Positions 33,404 through 41,527 of a DNA stretch of 51,379 nucleotides are shown here, piece after piece. Source of the DNA: JAAYDK01 sp964543935 (GTDB taxonomy: Bacteria > Spirochaetota > Spirochaetia > Sphaerochaetales > Sphaerochaetaceae); assembly GCA_964543935.1 (NCBI GenBank), contig CAZJAK010000009.1, forward strand, positions 1 to 51,379. Direction: 5' to 3'. The translations under genes and the position numbers were made by a program. The first letter of the stretch is position 1, and every line of letters begins with the position of its first letter. The notes beneath the pieces are model-generated. The model searched no databases, was not told where the DNA came from, and saw nothing but the letters and a program-made list of their open reading frames with translations.

Positions 33404-34639
33404 GTGCTCGACTGCGCTGATGATCCGTTCCAAGGCGATATCGACAAGATGCCGTGATGTGCCGAAATTGAAACGGACGAAGCCGCTATACCCTTGGCCG
33501 AACCACGAGCCGTCGTTCATGGCAATTCCGGCGCGTTGCCCGAAAAAGCGCGACAACAATCCTCCGTCAGGGCTCTGCCGGGAATCGTATACCTGCGGTG
33601 TTGCCAAAGCGTCGGCTTTGACTCGGTCCATGATCGCTTGGCAGTCGATGAATGCGATGAACGAAGCCTCCGGTTTGACTAAGCGTAACGAAGCGGTTCT
33701 GCTTTCCAGCACATGGCCGATGTGGTTGGCTTGGCTGTCGAGGAAGACGGTCAAGTCCGCTAGCCAATCATACCCATCTCGGTAAGCTGCCATGGCAGTC
33801 ACGGTGGACAACAAACTCGTGCCGATGAACAAGCTTTCAAGGCGCCGGATGAAAGCTTTGGCCTGGTCTTGGCGGCTGAACACAGCCATGCTGTAATGCT
33901 CACCGGCGATATTGAAGGTCTTGGAGGGAGCCATGCAGGTGATTGCCGTGCACCCGCACCGCTGGGCGACGACATCGAAAGGTACATGGGTGGCTCCGGG
34001 ATAGGCCAAATCGGCATGGATTTCATCGCTGAAGACTGCCAAGTTGTTTTTTGCCGCGATGGTTGCTATCGCATGCAGCTCGTCGTGGGTGAAGACATGG
34101 CCAGTTGGATTATGGGGAGAACACAACAACAACAGACCGGCATTGCCGTCGGGTGCCAAGTGTTCCAACAAGTCGAGGTCTGGCGAAAAACGATGGGTCT
34201 GTCCGTCATACCGCATCGGCCATTCCAAGACCGGTCGCGAGGCATGGCGTGCCAACCGGATGAACGGTTGGTAGGCCGGCATGGGGACTATGATGGCCTT
34301 ACCCGCCGGGATGAACAGCTCGGTCATCAACGCCAACGAGGAGAGCATGCCCGGGCACACGACAGTCCTGCTGACAGGCGGTGTCCAGGCATGCCGTTTG
34401 GTGGTCCACTCGATGAATGTCTCGCGCAGGCCGCTGAAGGTGGGATACCCCAGCACCGCATGTGAAGCTTGGGCGGCCAATGCCGCCTGGATGGCCGGTG
34501 CAACCGGGAAGTCCATGTCGGCCACCCAAAACGGGAGGGCCTCGGGATTTCCGCAGATGCGCTGAATCACTTGCGGGGCATATTTCACCGAAAGGCTGCC
34601 CTTGCGCTCTGCAATAGTCTCAAAATCATAGTGGACCAT
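33395..34639 (-). CDS. patB: MalY/PatB-family cystathionine beta-lyase-like aminotransferase
   Basis: A 414-residue fold-type I PLP enzyme that cleaves C-S bonds of cystathionine or cysteine conjugates. The PLP lysine is Lys240 in MAPSKTFNIAGEH, preceded by FSDEIHADL (PLP-ring aspartate) and SPHNPTG. The N-terminal PFWVADMDFP is a family hallmark. ATG 34639 has GGGGAGGAATGC upstream. It is last in the aroA operon, 14 bases after the flavodoxin-ferredoxin gene, and ends overlapping the converging addA-like gene. Aminotransferase and MalY-type regulatory roles are alternatives. Confidence 0.9.
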   Translation of the reverse strand: MVHYDFETIAERKGSLSVKYAPQVIQRICGNPEALPFWVADMDFPVAPAIQAALAAQASHAVLGYPTFSGLRETFIEWTTKRHAWTPPVSRTVVCPGMLSSLALMTELFIPAGKAIIVPMPAYQPFIRLARHASRPVLEWPMRYDGQTHRFSPDLDLLEHLAPDGNAGLLLLCSPHNPTGHVFTHDELHAIATIAAKNNLAVFSDEIHADLAYPGATHVPFDVVAQRCGCTAITCMAPSKTFNIAGEHYSMAVFSRQDQAKAFIRRLESLFIGTSLLSTVTAMAAYRDGYDWLADLTVFLDSQANHIGHVLESRTASLRLVKPEASFIAFIDCQAIMDRVKADALATPQVYDSRQSPDGGLLSRFFGQRAGIAMNDGSWFGQGYSGFVRFNFGTSRHLVDIALERIISAVEHLG

Positions 34640-34653
34640 GCATTCCTCCCCGG

Positions 34654-35430
34654 TCATGTTAGCGAACGGAAGCCCGATTCCTCATTGGGATACCAAGTGT
34701 ATCCTCGGCGGGGGCGGGGATTCAAGCCGATGGCATGGACCGGACAGCCATGGTAACAGCCCAAGCATTGTTCGCAATGATGGAGATAGACGGGCCGCCC
34801 TTGGTGCATCTCTATGTTGGCGGCAGGACAGTGCTTGGCACAGAGGGAGCATCCGGTACAGGCGTCGGTCACACAAAAATTTTTATCGCTTTCGGCCATA
34901 CGCCGGATTTTCCGTCTCCACCATGATTCGAACAGGTTGGAAAACGGCAACCGCCTGGGGACGCGGATCGTCTGGGTCCTCACTTCACTTGCGATGGTTT
35001 CGATGGCTTTGATAGCACTGGAACGCATGTCCTGCTGGATGCTTTCATTGGGAATTTTAAACATCGGGATGTAGGTATCCACCATCTTGATGCCGATACC
35101 GTACGAGGAAGCCAAGCCGGCTTTGGCGAGGGCCCGGTCGACAATCGGGACAGAGAAAGCAGGCAGTCCCCCATGGGTGAAGACGGTGAATAGGTATGAC
35201 GCCTTTACGCCCGCCAAGCGTTCCTCGATGAACCGTTTGACCAAAGCGGGAGGAGCACCGAAGTAGACTGGAAACACCAAGCCGATGGAATCGCAATCCT
35301 CCACAGCCGGCAATTGTGCGTGTTCGACTGCGATCCTCACCAGACGGCAAGCTTCCAAGCGTGCGGCCAACTCTTTGGCGGCGAAGTATGAATTGCCCGA
35401 ACCAGAGAACCAATAGATGACCGTGCTCAC
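34654..35430 (-). CDS. EFR1-type flavodoxin/4Fe-4S ferredoxin fusion protein
   Basis: A 258-residue cytoplasmic electron-transfer protein. The N-terminal flavodoxin domain has the FMN phosphate loop YWFSGSGNSYFAAKEL; the C-terminal bacterial ferredoxin domain has two clusters, CTGCSLCAKHCP and CEQCLGCYHGCP. The start is GTG at 35430, which overlaps the threonine aldolase stop (GTGA) and has AAGGAG eight bases upstream; the open frame continues upstream but inside the previous gene. The family passes electrons between ferredoxin-linked metabolism and unknown oxidoreductases. Its place between two PLP enzymes is odd and may be only co-transcription. Confidence 0.88.
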   Translation of the reverse strand: MSTVIYWFSGSGNSYFAAKELAARLEACRLVRIAVEHAQLPAVEDCDSIGLVFPVYFGAPPALVKRFIEERLAGVKASYLFTVFTHGGLPAFSVPIVDRALAKAGLASSYGIGIKMVDTYIPMFKIPNESIQQDMRSSAIKAIETIASEVRTQTIRVPRRLPFSNLFESWWRRKIRRMAESDKNFCVTDACTGCSLCAKHCPAANIEMHQGRPVYLHHCEQCLGCYHGCPVHAIGLNPRPRRGYTWYPNEESGFRSLT

Positions 35431-36455
35431 GATCTGAACTCCTTCGGATCGATGGCAGCAATGATGGCGCAAACTTCGTCGGCATCCTCATCGCTGAGAT
35501 CCAAGTGGGTGACCAAGCGGACGACCGATCCTCCTCCCGTGCACAAGATCCCGTGACGGCCGAAGACAGCACCCACCGTCTCGGCGTCCCTGCCTTCAAC
35601 GGAGAAAAAGACGATGTTCGTCTCGACATCGGCCAACTCGACATGTGCCCATGAAGTAGCAGATAGCGCCATGGCGATCTTTTTTGCGTTGGCGTGGTCG
35701 TTCGCCAAGCGCTCGACATGGTGTTGCAATGCATGGATGCCGGCAGCTGCAAGGATTCCCACTTGGCGCATGCCTCCACCGAGGACTTTGCGCACAGCAC
35801 GGGCTTTGGCGATGAACTCGGTGCTACCACACAACAGGCTGCCCACCGGGGCACCCAGGCCCTTGGAGATACAGAAGGTCACCGTGTCGGCACAAGCGGC
35901 GATGTCCTTGACCGCCACGTTGGTGGCGACCGAGGCATTGAAGAGCCTGGCTCCATCCATGTGGACTTTCAGGCCATGGCGGATGGCCAAAGCTGAAATC
36001 TCCTGCAATGTCGCCAGAGGATAGCACACTCCTCCGATGGTGTTTTCAACCTCGATCATGGCGGTGCGGGCAAGATCGTATTGCAGTGGTTTGATATGGG
36101 GCTCGATCAGCTGCGCGCTTAACAATCCGCGCGGCGAATCGATGCCGATGGGAAGGACACCGGCCAAGGTGGATACGGCACCGACCTCGTGTTGGATGAT
36201 ATGGCTGTCGGCATGGGCGATAACCTCGGTCATCCTGCCACCGTTGACGAACAAGGGAATCAGGTTCCCCATTGAGCCGGAGGTGACGAACAGGGCCTTT
36301 TCCTTGCCGGTCAACGAGGCGGCCATCGCCTCAAGGCGGTTCACTGTCGGGTCCTCGAAATAGACATCGTCGCCGACTTCGGCTTCGGCCATCGCCTTGC
36401 GCATGGCAACAGTCGGCTTGGTGAATGTATCGCTGCGCAATTCATACGTTTTCAT
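35427..36455 (-). CDS. ltaE: Low-specificity L-threonine aldolase
   Basis: A 342-residue PLP enzyme that splits threonine or allo-threonine into glycine and acetaldehyde. The N-terminal ELRSDTFTKPT and GDDVYFEDPTVNRLE are family signatures. The PLP lysine is Lys198 in CISKGLGAPVGSLLCG, and the PLP-binding aspartate is in VHMDGARLFNA. It lies 21 bases after aroA and overlaps the start of the flavodoxin-ferredoxin gene. Confidence 0.95.
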   Translation of the reverse strand: MKTYELRSDTFTKPTVAMRKAMAEAEVGDDVYFEDPTVNRLEAMAASLTGKEKALFVTSGSMGNLIPLFVNGGRMTEVIAHADSHIIQHEVGAVSTLAGVLPIGIDSPRGLLSAQLIEPHIKPLQYDLARTAMIEVENTIGGVCYPLATLQEISALAIRHGLKVHMDGARLFNASVATNVAVKDIAACADTVTFCISKGLGAPVGSLLCGSTEFIAKARAVRKVLGGGMRQVGILAAAGIHALQHHVERLANDHANAKKIAMALSATSWAHVELADVETNIVFFSVEGRDAETVGAVFGRHGILCTGGGSVVRLVTHLDLSDEDADEVCAIIAAIDPKEFRS

Positions 36456-36476
36456 GCGGTATCCTCTTCAGATGGA

Positions 36477-37757
36477 TCATGGTTTGGCTTGTTTAATCTG
36501 TTCCAATAACGCGAAGAAGGTCGGGAAGGTCACAGCGACCGCTTCGATGCCGTGGATCGTGATGCTGGTGCGACTGGCCAGTGAGGCAATGGCCATGGCC
36601 ATGATGATGCGGTGGTCATCGAATCCTTGGCATATCCCTCCGTTCAAAGTACCGTTACCGTGGATGATCAGCGAATCTTCTGTTTCCTCAACGATCGCCC
36701 CGAGCTGTTCCAAGTTGGTGTGCATGCACCGGATGCGGTCGGTCTCCTTGATACGGGCTTGCGGTACATTGCCCAAAACAGTCTTGCCCGTGGCGTAACA
36801 GGCGGTGACGGCCAGGACAGGCAGGGCGTCCGGCATGGTATTCAAGTCGAAATCCCCACCTTTCAATGCTCCTGCGGGAGGACCGCTCACCGTCAGGCAG
36901 GAATTTTTCCACATGACCGTGCACCCCATGCTTTGCAGGATTGGCAAGATTTCCCTATCGCCTTGGGGATCGTCACGGTCAAGGCCGTGAAACGACAGTG
37001 TCGAGCCGGTTATTGCAGCGGCACAGAAGAAGAACGAGGCCGATGAATAATCGCCAGCCACTGCCGCTTCGTACGGTTTGTAGTGCTGGTTGGCATTGAT
37101 GGCAAAGTGGGTCATCGCTTCATCGCGGGCATAGGAGAGGCCTTGTTGGTCCAACCAGGTCAGGGTAAGTCCGACATAGGGTTTTTCGTTCAACAGCGGT
37201 ACGTCGATGACTACCGGCGAACAGGCCAATGGGGCACCGAGCAACAAAGCCGAAAGGTGTTGGCTGGTGTGGCAGACAATGGATGTCTGGCCTCCAAGGA
37301 TTGGTCCGGTGATGGTGAACGGAGGATACAGGGGAAGCTTCCCGTCGGTCGTGCGTTCAATGCGTACCCCGAGGTTGGCAAGAGCGGTCAACAACTCGCC
37401 CACCGGACGGCGGCGCAATTGGGCATCCCCGGTGAAAGTGACCGCAACTGCTGCGGCCGCCGCCATCCCGGCAGCCAAATAGAGTGTCGTGCCGGAGTTG
37501 CCGCAATCGATCGTCACGGGTTCGGTCGGAAGGCCTTTTCCGATGACGCGCAACGAAGTGCCGTCCGGCTCGATGACTGCCCCAAGCGCTGTGCAGGCGG
37601 CGATGCACGAACGGGTGTCCTGTGAGTCGAGAGGATTGTGGATAATGCTCTGTCCCTCGGCGAAGGTTGCCACCAGCAACGCCCTGATGGTTTGGGATTT
37701 GGATGCCGGTATAGTGATTGAACCGCCGATGGCCGAAGCTTGAAGGGTGATGTCCAT
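36477..37757 (-). CDS. aroA: 3-phosphoshikimate 1-carboxyvinyltransferase (EPSP synthase)
   Basis: A 426-residue enzyme of the shikimate pathway that joins shikimate-3-phosphate and phosphoenolpyruvate. Motifs: IPASKSQTIRALLVA near the N-terminus (PEP and S3P binding), CGNSGTTLYLAAG, QLRRRPVGELLTAL, and the late KETDRIRCMHTNLEQLGA. The L-G-x-A-x-T-x-R signature is altered to N-S-G-T-T form as in class II-like enzymes, so glyphosate sensitivity cannot be predicted. The start at 37757 is set by the family N-terminus; the frame runs 56 codons further. No Shine-Dalgarno; a promoter ends 6 bases upstream. No other shikimate gene is near. Confidence 0.93.
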   Translation of the reverse strand: MDITLQASAIGGSITIPASKSQTIRALLVATFAEGQSIIHNPLDSQDTRSCIAACTALGAVIEPDGTSLRVIGKGLPTEPVTIDCGNSGTTLYLAAGMAAAAAVAVTFTGDAQLRRRPVGELLTALANLGVRIERTTDGKLPLYPPFTITGPILGGQTSIVCHTSQHLSALLLGAPLACSPVVIDVPLLNEKPYVGLTLTWLDQQGLSYARDEAMTHFAINANQHYKPYEAAVAGDYSSASFFFCAAAITGSTLSFHGLDRDDPQGDREILPILQSMGCTVMWKNSCLTVSGPPAGALKGGDFDLNTMPDALPVLAVTACYATGKTVLGNVPQARIKETDRIRCMHTNLEQLGAIVEETEDSLIIHGNGTLNGGICQGFDDHRIIMAMAIASLASRTSITIHGIEAVAVTFPTFFALLEQIKQAKP

Positions 37758-37763
37758 GCCAGG

Positions 37764-37792
37764 ACTATAGCGGTTTTTCCCAACCATAGCAA
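37764..37792 (-). promoter_or_regulatory. Leaderless-type promoter of the aroA operon
   Basis: Minus strand TTGCTA (37787-37792), 17-base spacer, TATAGT (37764-37769), then 6 bases and the aroA ATG. The predicted transcription start coincides with the A of the start codon. Confidence 0.5.
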
Positions 37793-37810
37793 TGAATCGG
37801 GTGGGCTGAT

Positions 37811-37840
37811 AAAAAAACCGTCGCGATTGCTCGCGACGGT
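37811..37840 (-). terminator. Strong Rho-independent terminator of oppA
   Basis: ACCGTCGCGA / TCGCGACGGT (10-bp stem, TTGC loop) preceded on the plus strand by seven A, giving a U-run after the stem on the minus strand. It lies 21 bases after the oppA stop. Confidence 0.92.
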
Positions 37841-37861
37841 CATAGTCAGGAAAGGCGGACA

Positions 37862-39631
37862 CTACTTCTTGTAGATGTCCTTGGTCGGATGGTAGTCCAT
37901 CGTGTTGGGATACCAGCCACCCCACTTGGAGGTGTCGACCATGTTGTTGGTGGTGTAGAAGTACATCGGCAGGATAGCCTGGTCTTCGTTGATCATGATG
38001 TGCTCGGCTTCCTTGAGGACATCGAGCCGGTCTTTGCCTCCCATGCGGGCTGCTTCATTGATCAAGACGTCGTAGACTTCGTTGGAGTACTTGCCGCCGT
38101 TCATACCGGCACCGGTGATGAACATGTCGAGGAAGGTGTTCGGGTCCTGATAGTCACCCACCCAGCCGGCCCGGGCAATCTGGAAGTTGCCTGCGTTGCG
38201 GTTGGAGAGGTAGGTCGCCCACTCTTGGTTCTCGAGTTCGACGGTGACGCCGAGGTTCTTCTTCCACTCTTGCTGCATGAACTGGGCGATGGCTTTGTGG
38301 CCTTCGCTGGTGTTGTACAGGATGGTGGCCTTCGGGAATCCGACGCCGTTCGGGTAACCGGCTTCGGCCAGCAGCTTCTTGGCTGCGGCAACGTCGTAGA
38401 TCGGCTCGCCCAAACCGGTGTAACCGGCCATTTCAGGCACGATGCCCCATGCGGGGATCTGACCGGCACGGGTGACCTGGTCGACGAGGGCTTGGCGGTC
38501 GAAGGACATTGCGAATGCTTTGCGCACGCGCACGTCGTCGAACGGGGCCTTCTCAACCTGGTACACATAGTAGTAGGTCGAAAGCTGCGGTGCGCGGTGG
38601 TAGTCCTTGCGCATCGAGGCGGCTTCGATCTGATCGAGAGGGACTGTGGTCATCCAGTCGACTTCGCCGTTGAGGTACATGTTGTAAGCGGTGTTGTTGT
38701 CGTCGATGGCGTAGAAGACGACCTCGTCAAGCTTGACGTTCTTGGCATCCCAATACTTCTCATTCTTGGCGACTTTGATGAAGGACTGGGGAACCCATTC
38801 CTTGAGCACGTACGGTCCGTTGCCGACCCAGTTTTCAGGCAGCGTCCACTTGTCGCCGAACTTCTCGATGGCGTGCAGGGGGACGACGGCGAAGCTGTAG
38901 TGGGCCAAGGCGCCGATGGCGTACGGAAGAGGCCCGAGCAGATCCATCTGGAAGGTCTTCTCGTCCAAGGCGCGGATGCCGACAGCTTCACGGCCAGCGG
39001 TTCCGGCGTTAAACTCGGCAGCGCCCTTGAGGAACATGGCGGGGAACCAAGCATACGGGCTGGCAGTGGCCGGATCGAGGCCGCGCAGCCAAGAATCGAC
39101 GAACTGCTGGGCGGTGATCTTCACACCGTCGCTCCAGTAGGCGTCGCGCAGTTTGAAAGTGTACTGGGTACCATCGGCACTGGCAGTCCAACTCTCGGCG
39201 ACTCCGGGGATGGCGTCGGCGGTCTTCGGATCGTAGATGACCAGGCCTTCAAGGATGGCTTCATAGAGGCGGTGCTCGGGAACGCCCTGGATCTGATGCG
39301 GGTCGAGGCTTTCAGGCTCGGCACCGTTGACCAGTTTGAACACCACTTTCTCGGCGACCGGAGCGGGAGCCGGGGCAGGAGCCGGGGCAGGAGCCGGAGC
39401 TGGAGCGGGAGCCGGTGCGGGTGTCACTGCAACAGGAGCCGGGGTCGGAGCCGGAGCTGGAGCGGGGGCAGGCGTAGGAGCCGGAGTCGGAGCAGGCGTC
39501 GGCGCGGGAGCAGGAGTCACCGCGGTCGTTGCCGGAGTCGGAACCTTGGCGGGCTCTTCCTTTTTCCCACAGGAAATGAAGAGAGCTCCGACAAGGAGAA
39601 TGGTCAATGCAATCAATAGCACTTTTTTCAT
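37862..39631 (-). CDS. oppA: Oligopeptide ABC transporter substrate-binding lipoprotein
   Basis: A 589-residue family 5 solute-binding lipoprotein. Signal with lipobox LFISC (Cys21), then a very long Ala/Pro/Thr tether (about residues 31-91), then the binding domain starting VFKLVNGAEPESLDPHQIQG, a hallmark of OppA. Later landmarks are YTFKLRDAYWSDGVKITAQQFVDS (read in two parts), WVGNGPYVLKEWVPQ and the C-terminal DQAILPMYFYT. Start 39631 has AAGGAG eight bases upstream. It is in the same direction as oppBCDF but separated from oppF by an opposing gene and a terminator, so it has its own promoter. Ligand: short peptides, by family. Confidence 0.93.
   Translation of the reverse strand: MKKVLLIALTILLVGALFISCGKKEEPAKVPTPATTAVTPAPAPTPAPTPAPTPAPAPAPAPTPAPVAVTPAPAPAPAPAPAPAPAPAPAPVAEKVVFKLVNGAEPESLDPHQIQGVPEHRLYEAILEGLVIYDPKTADAIPGVAESWTASADGTQYTFKLRDAYWSDGVKITAQQFVDSWLRGLDPATASPYAWFPAMFLKGAAEFNAGTAGREAVGIRALDEKTFQMDLLGPLPYAIGALAHYSFAVVPLHAIEKFGDKWTLPENWVGNGPYVLKEWVPQSFIKVAKNEKYWDAKNVKLDEVVFYAIDDNNTAYNMYLNGEVDWMTTVPLDQIEAASMRKDYHRAPQLSTYYYVYQVEKAPFDDVRVRKAFAMSFDRQALVDQVTRAGQIPAWGIVPEMAGYTGLGEPIYDVAAAKKLLAEAGYPNGVGFPKATILYNTSEGHKAIAQFMQQEWKKNLGVTVELENQEWATYLSNRNAGNFQIARAGWVGDYQDPNTFLDMFITGAGMNGGKYSNEVYDVLINEAARMGGKDRLDVLKEAEHIMINEDQAILPMYFYTTNNMVDTSKWGGWYPNTMDYHPTKDIYKK
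39359..39541 (-). repeat. Ala-Pro low-complexity tract in oppA
   Basis: About 60 codons of mostly Ala-Pro dipeptides with scattered Thr and Val, written as short GC-rich degenerate hexamers (GGAGCC, GGGGCA and variants). It is prone to length variation by slippage and forms a stiff surface spacer. Confidence 0.85.
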
Positions 39632-39904
39632 ATGCATTTCTCCTTGTGAAATAGATGCGTTCCATTGTAGAGTACAGTAAACAAAGCCAATAATCAAGAA
39701 AAATAAACGTAACGATACTGCCATAATCGATAAAAAATGCATGAATATTGCATGTTTATGCAACGAAGTGGAGACCATCAAAACATCGTGGATGTGGTAT
39801 CCGCAGGCGACTCGATGTTGTATATTCTTTGCGGGTGGTCCATTGTCTGCAATCAAGATAATCTGGGGCCCGTACGGGCGAGTGCTGACCAAAGGGGGCG
39901 TTTC

Positions 39905-40462
39905 ATGCGGATGACACTGCACAAGGGCTCCGGACAGTCCTTGGTGTATTCAATACAAAATGCATATCGGGTCGTGTATGCGTTCTTTTGCCTGCTCACC
40001 GGTATCGGTTTGTACGTTACGGTAAGCGAAGGGACCTTCAATGCAGCTTCATTGGTGCCTGTAGTATTGCTGTTGATTGCGTTGGTTGGTCTGACTTACC
40101 GGGAGCGCTGGACCTTCGATCCCGTAGCGGGCACGATCGAGTCATGCTTCGGCTTCGCAGTGTTTGTGCGCTGCAAGACGATACGCTTCGATGAGGTGAG
40201 CGCCGTTGAGATCACCCATTTCGTGCGCGGACGCTCAGCAGGAGATTCAACAGCGGTGGGCAAAGGCCGTAACAAGGCCATGGTGGTGTTTTCCATTGTC
40301 ACTGGCAACGACACGCGCCACGATGTTGAGATTATTGGCGAGCGCGTCTCGGCTGGACGGACGGAATCGACCGCCCGCTCGATCGCCACTGCGATGGGGT
40401 TCCCGTTCCACGCCGACAGGGAATACGACCAAGTACAGCAAGTCACATTGCGCGACTTGTGA
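39905..40462 (+). CDS. Hypothetical membrane protein between oppF and oppA
   Basis: A 185-residue protein of unrecognised family. Two hydrophobic helices come first (about 22-41 and 48-66: AFFCLLTGIGLYVTV and SLVPVVLLLIALVGLTY), then a soluble part rich in beta pattern (WTFDPVAGTIESCFGFAVF, CKTIRFDEVSAVEITHF). This layout recalls small membrane proteins with a PH-like beta domain, but similarity is only structural impression. Start ATG 39905 follows AGGGGGCGTTTC; ATG 39911 is an alternative and the frame is open from 39737. It faces against the opp genes and shares its terminator with oppF. No evidence links it to peptide uptake. Confidence 0.6.
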   Translation: MRMTLHKGSGQSLVYSIQNAYRVVYAFFCLLTGIGLYVTVSEGTFNAASLVPVVLLLIALVGLTYRERWTFDPVAGTIESCFGFAVFVRCKTIRFDEVSAVEITHFVRGRSAGDSTAVGKGRNKAMVVFSIVTGNDTRHDVEIIGERVSAGRTESTARSIATAMGFPFHADREYDQVQQVTLRDL

Positions 40463-40464
40463 AC

Positions 40465-40492
40465 AAAAAACAGCACCGCTTGGGAGCGGTGC
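40465..40492. terminator. Bidirectional terminator between the orphan gene and oppF
   Basis: GCACCGCT / AGCGGTGC (8-bp stem, TGGG loop at 40473-40492) with six A before it, which forms the U-run for the oppF transcript on the minus strand. Confidence 0.85.
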
Positions 40493-40498
40493 CGCAAC

Positions 40499-41527
40499 TC
40501 AACCTTTTGGGTTATCCCTGTACAACCAACAAGCAACTTCGTGCTTCTCGTTGATTTTTTGCATCGGAGGTATGTTGGAAGCGCACTTCTCCATCCGCAT
40601 CGGACAGCGTTCGTAGAAGTAGCAGCCTTTGTGTTCCTTGTTTGGTGACGGCACGTCCCCGCTGAGGATGATCCGTTTGCGTTTGCGCTCTACTTCTGGG
40701 TCGGGAATCGGTGCGGCCGACAAGAGGGCCTTGGTGTAGGGATGCAAGGGGTTATGGTAGAGCTCACGTGAATCGGACAGCTCGACGATCTTGCCGAGGT
40801 ACATCACCGCCACCCGGCTGCTGATGTACTCGATGACGGCCAAATCATGGGCTATGAACACATACGTCAGTCCACGCTCTTTTTGCAGGTCGTTGAGCAG
40901 GTTCAAGATTTGCGATTGGATCGAGACGTCCAATGCGCTGACCGGTTCATCGGCCAAGATGATCTTCGGGTTGAGCGCCAAAGCACGGGCGATGCCGATG
41001 CGCTGGCGTTGGCCGCCGCTGAACTCGTGGGGATAGCGGTTCTTGAAGGCACGGTTCAGACCGACCCGCTCCATGAGTTCTTCTACCTGAAGCTCGATGG
41101 CCTGCTTGTCCAACGGCTGGTCAAGCATGCCCCGTTTCATGTAGATGTCCAACGGTTCGCTGATGATTTGGCGGACAGTCATGCGTGGATTGAGCGAGGC
41201 ATACGGGTCTTGGAAGATCATCTGCATGTTCTTGCGGGCGGCCAACAGTTCCTGGGTGGATGCGTTGACCAGGTCCAATCCGTTGAACACGACGCTTCCC
41301 GCGGTGGGTTTATACAACTGGGCAATGGAGCGGACGGTGGTCGATTTGCCACAGCCCGATTCTCCCACGATGCCCAGCGTCTCCCCCGGGTACACGCTGA
41401 ACGAGATGCCGTCGACAGCCCGTACCGCACCGATTTGCTTCTTGAAGATGAAGCCCGCTTCGATGGGGAAGTGCTGCTTGAGGTCGGTCACCGTCAACAA
41501 TGGTTGCTTTTTCATGGTTTCAGCCAT
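40499..41527 (-). CDS. oppF: Oligopeptide ABC transporter ATP-binding protein OppF
   Basis: A 342-residue ATPase. Walker A GESGCGKST, ABC signature FSGGQRQRIGIARAL, Walker B ILADEPVSALD, and the Opp-specific C-terminal region with cysteines (CYFYERCPMRMEKC) that in relatives binds an iron-sulfur cluster. Start 41527 follows GGAGGCCTCCA and overlaps the oppD stop by 8 bases. Last gene of the oppBCDF operon; forms the ATPase heterodimer with OppD. Confidence 0.95.
   Translation of the reverse strand: MAETMKKQPLLTVTDLKQHFPIEAGFIFKKQIGAVRAVDGISFSVYPGETLGIVGESGCGKSTTVRSIAQLYKPTAGSVVFNGLDLVNASTQELLAARKNMQMIFQDPYASLNPRMTVRQIISEPLDIYMKRGMLDQPLDKQAIELQVEELMERVGLNRAFKNRYPHEFSGGQRQRIGIARALALNPKIILADEPVSALDVSIQSQILNLLNDLQKERGLTYVFIAHDLAVIEYISSRVAVMYLGKIVELSDSRELYHNPLHPYTKALLSAAPIPDPEVERKRKRIILSGDVPSPNKEHKGCYFYERCPMRMEKCASNIPPMQKINEKHEVACWLYRDNPKG

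Noticed and set aside
39359..39541. GC-rich hexamer tract as a possible non-coding repeat or origin-like element
   Set aside because: It keeps the oppA frame and encodes an Ala-Pro tether between lipobox and binding domain.
37889..39619. A 576-codon plus-strand frame opposite oppA
   Set aside because: It is antisense to a well-supported OppA gene; the end is an Arg/Ser/Gly low-complexity tract that mirrors the Ala-Pro codons.
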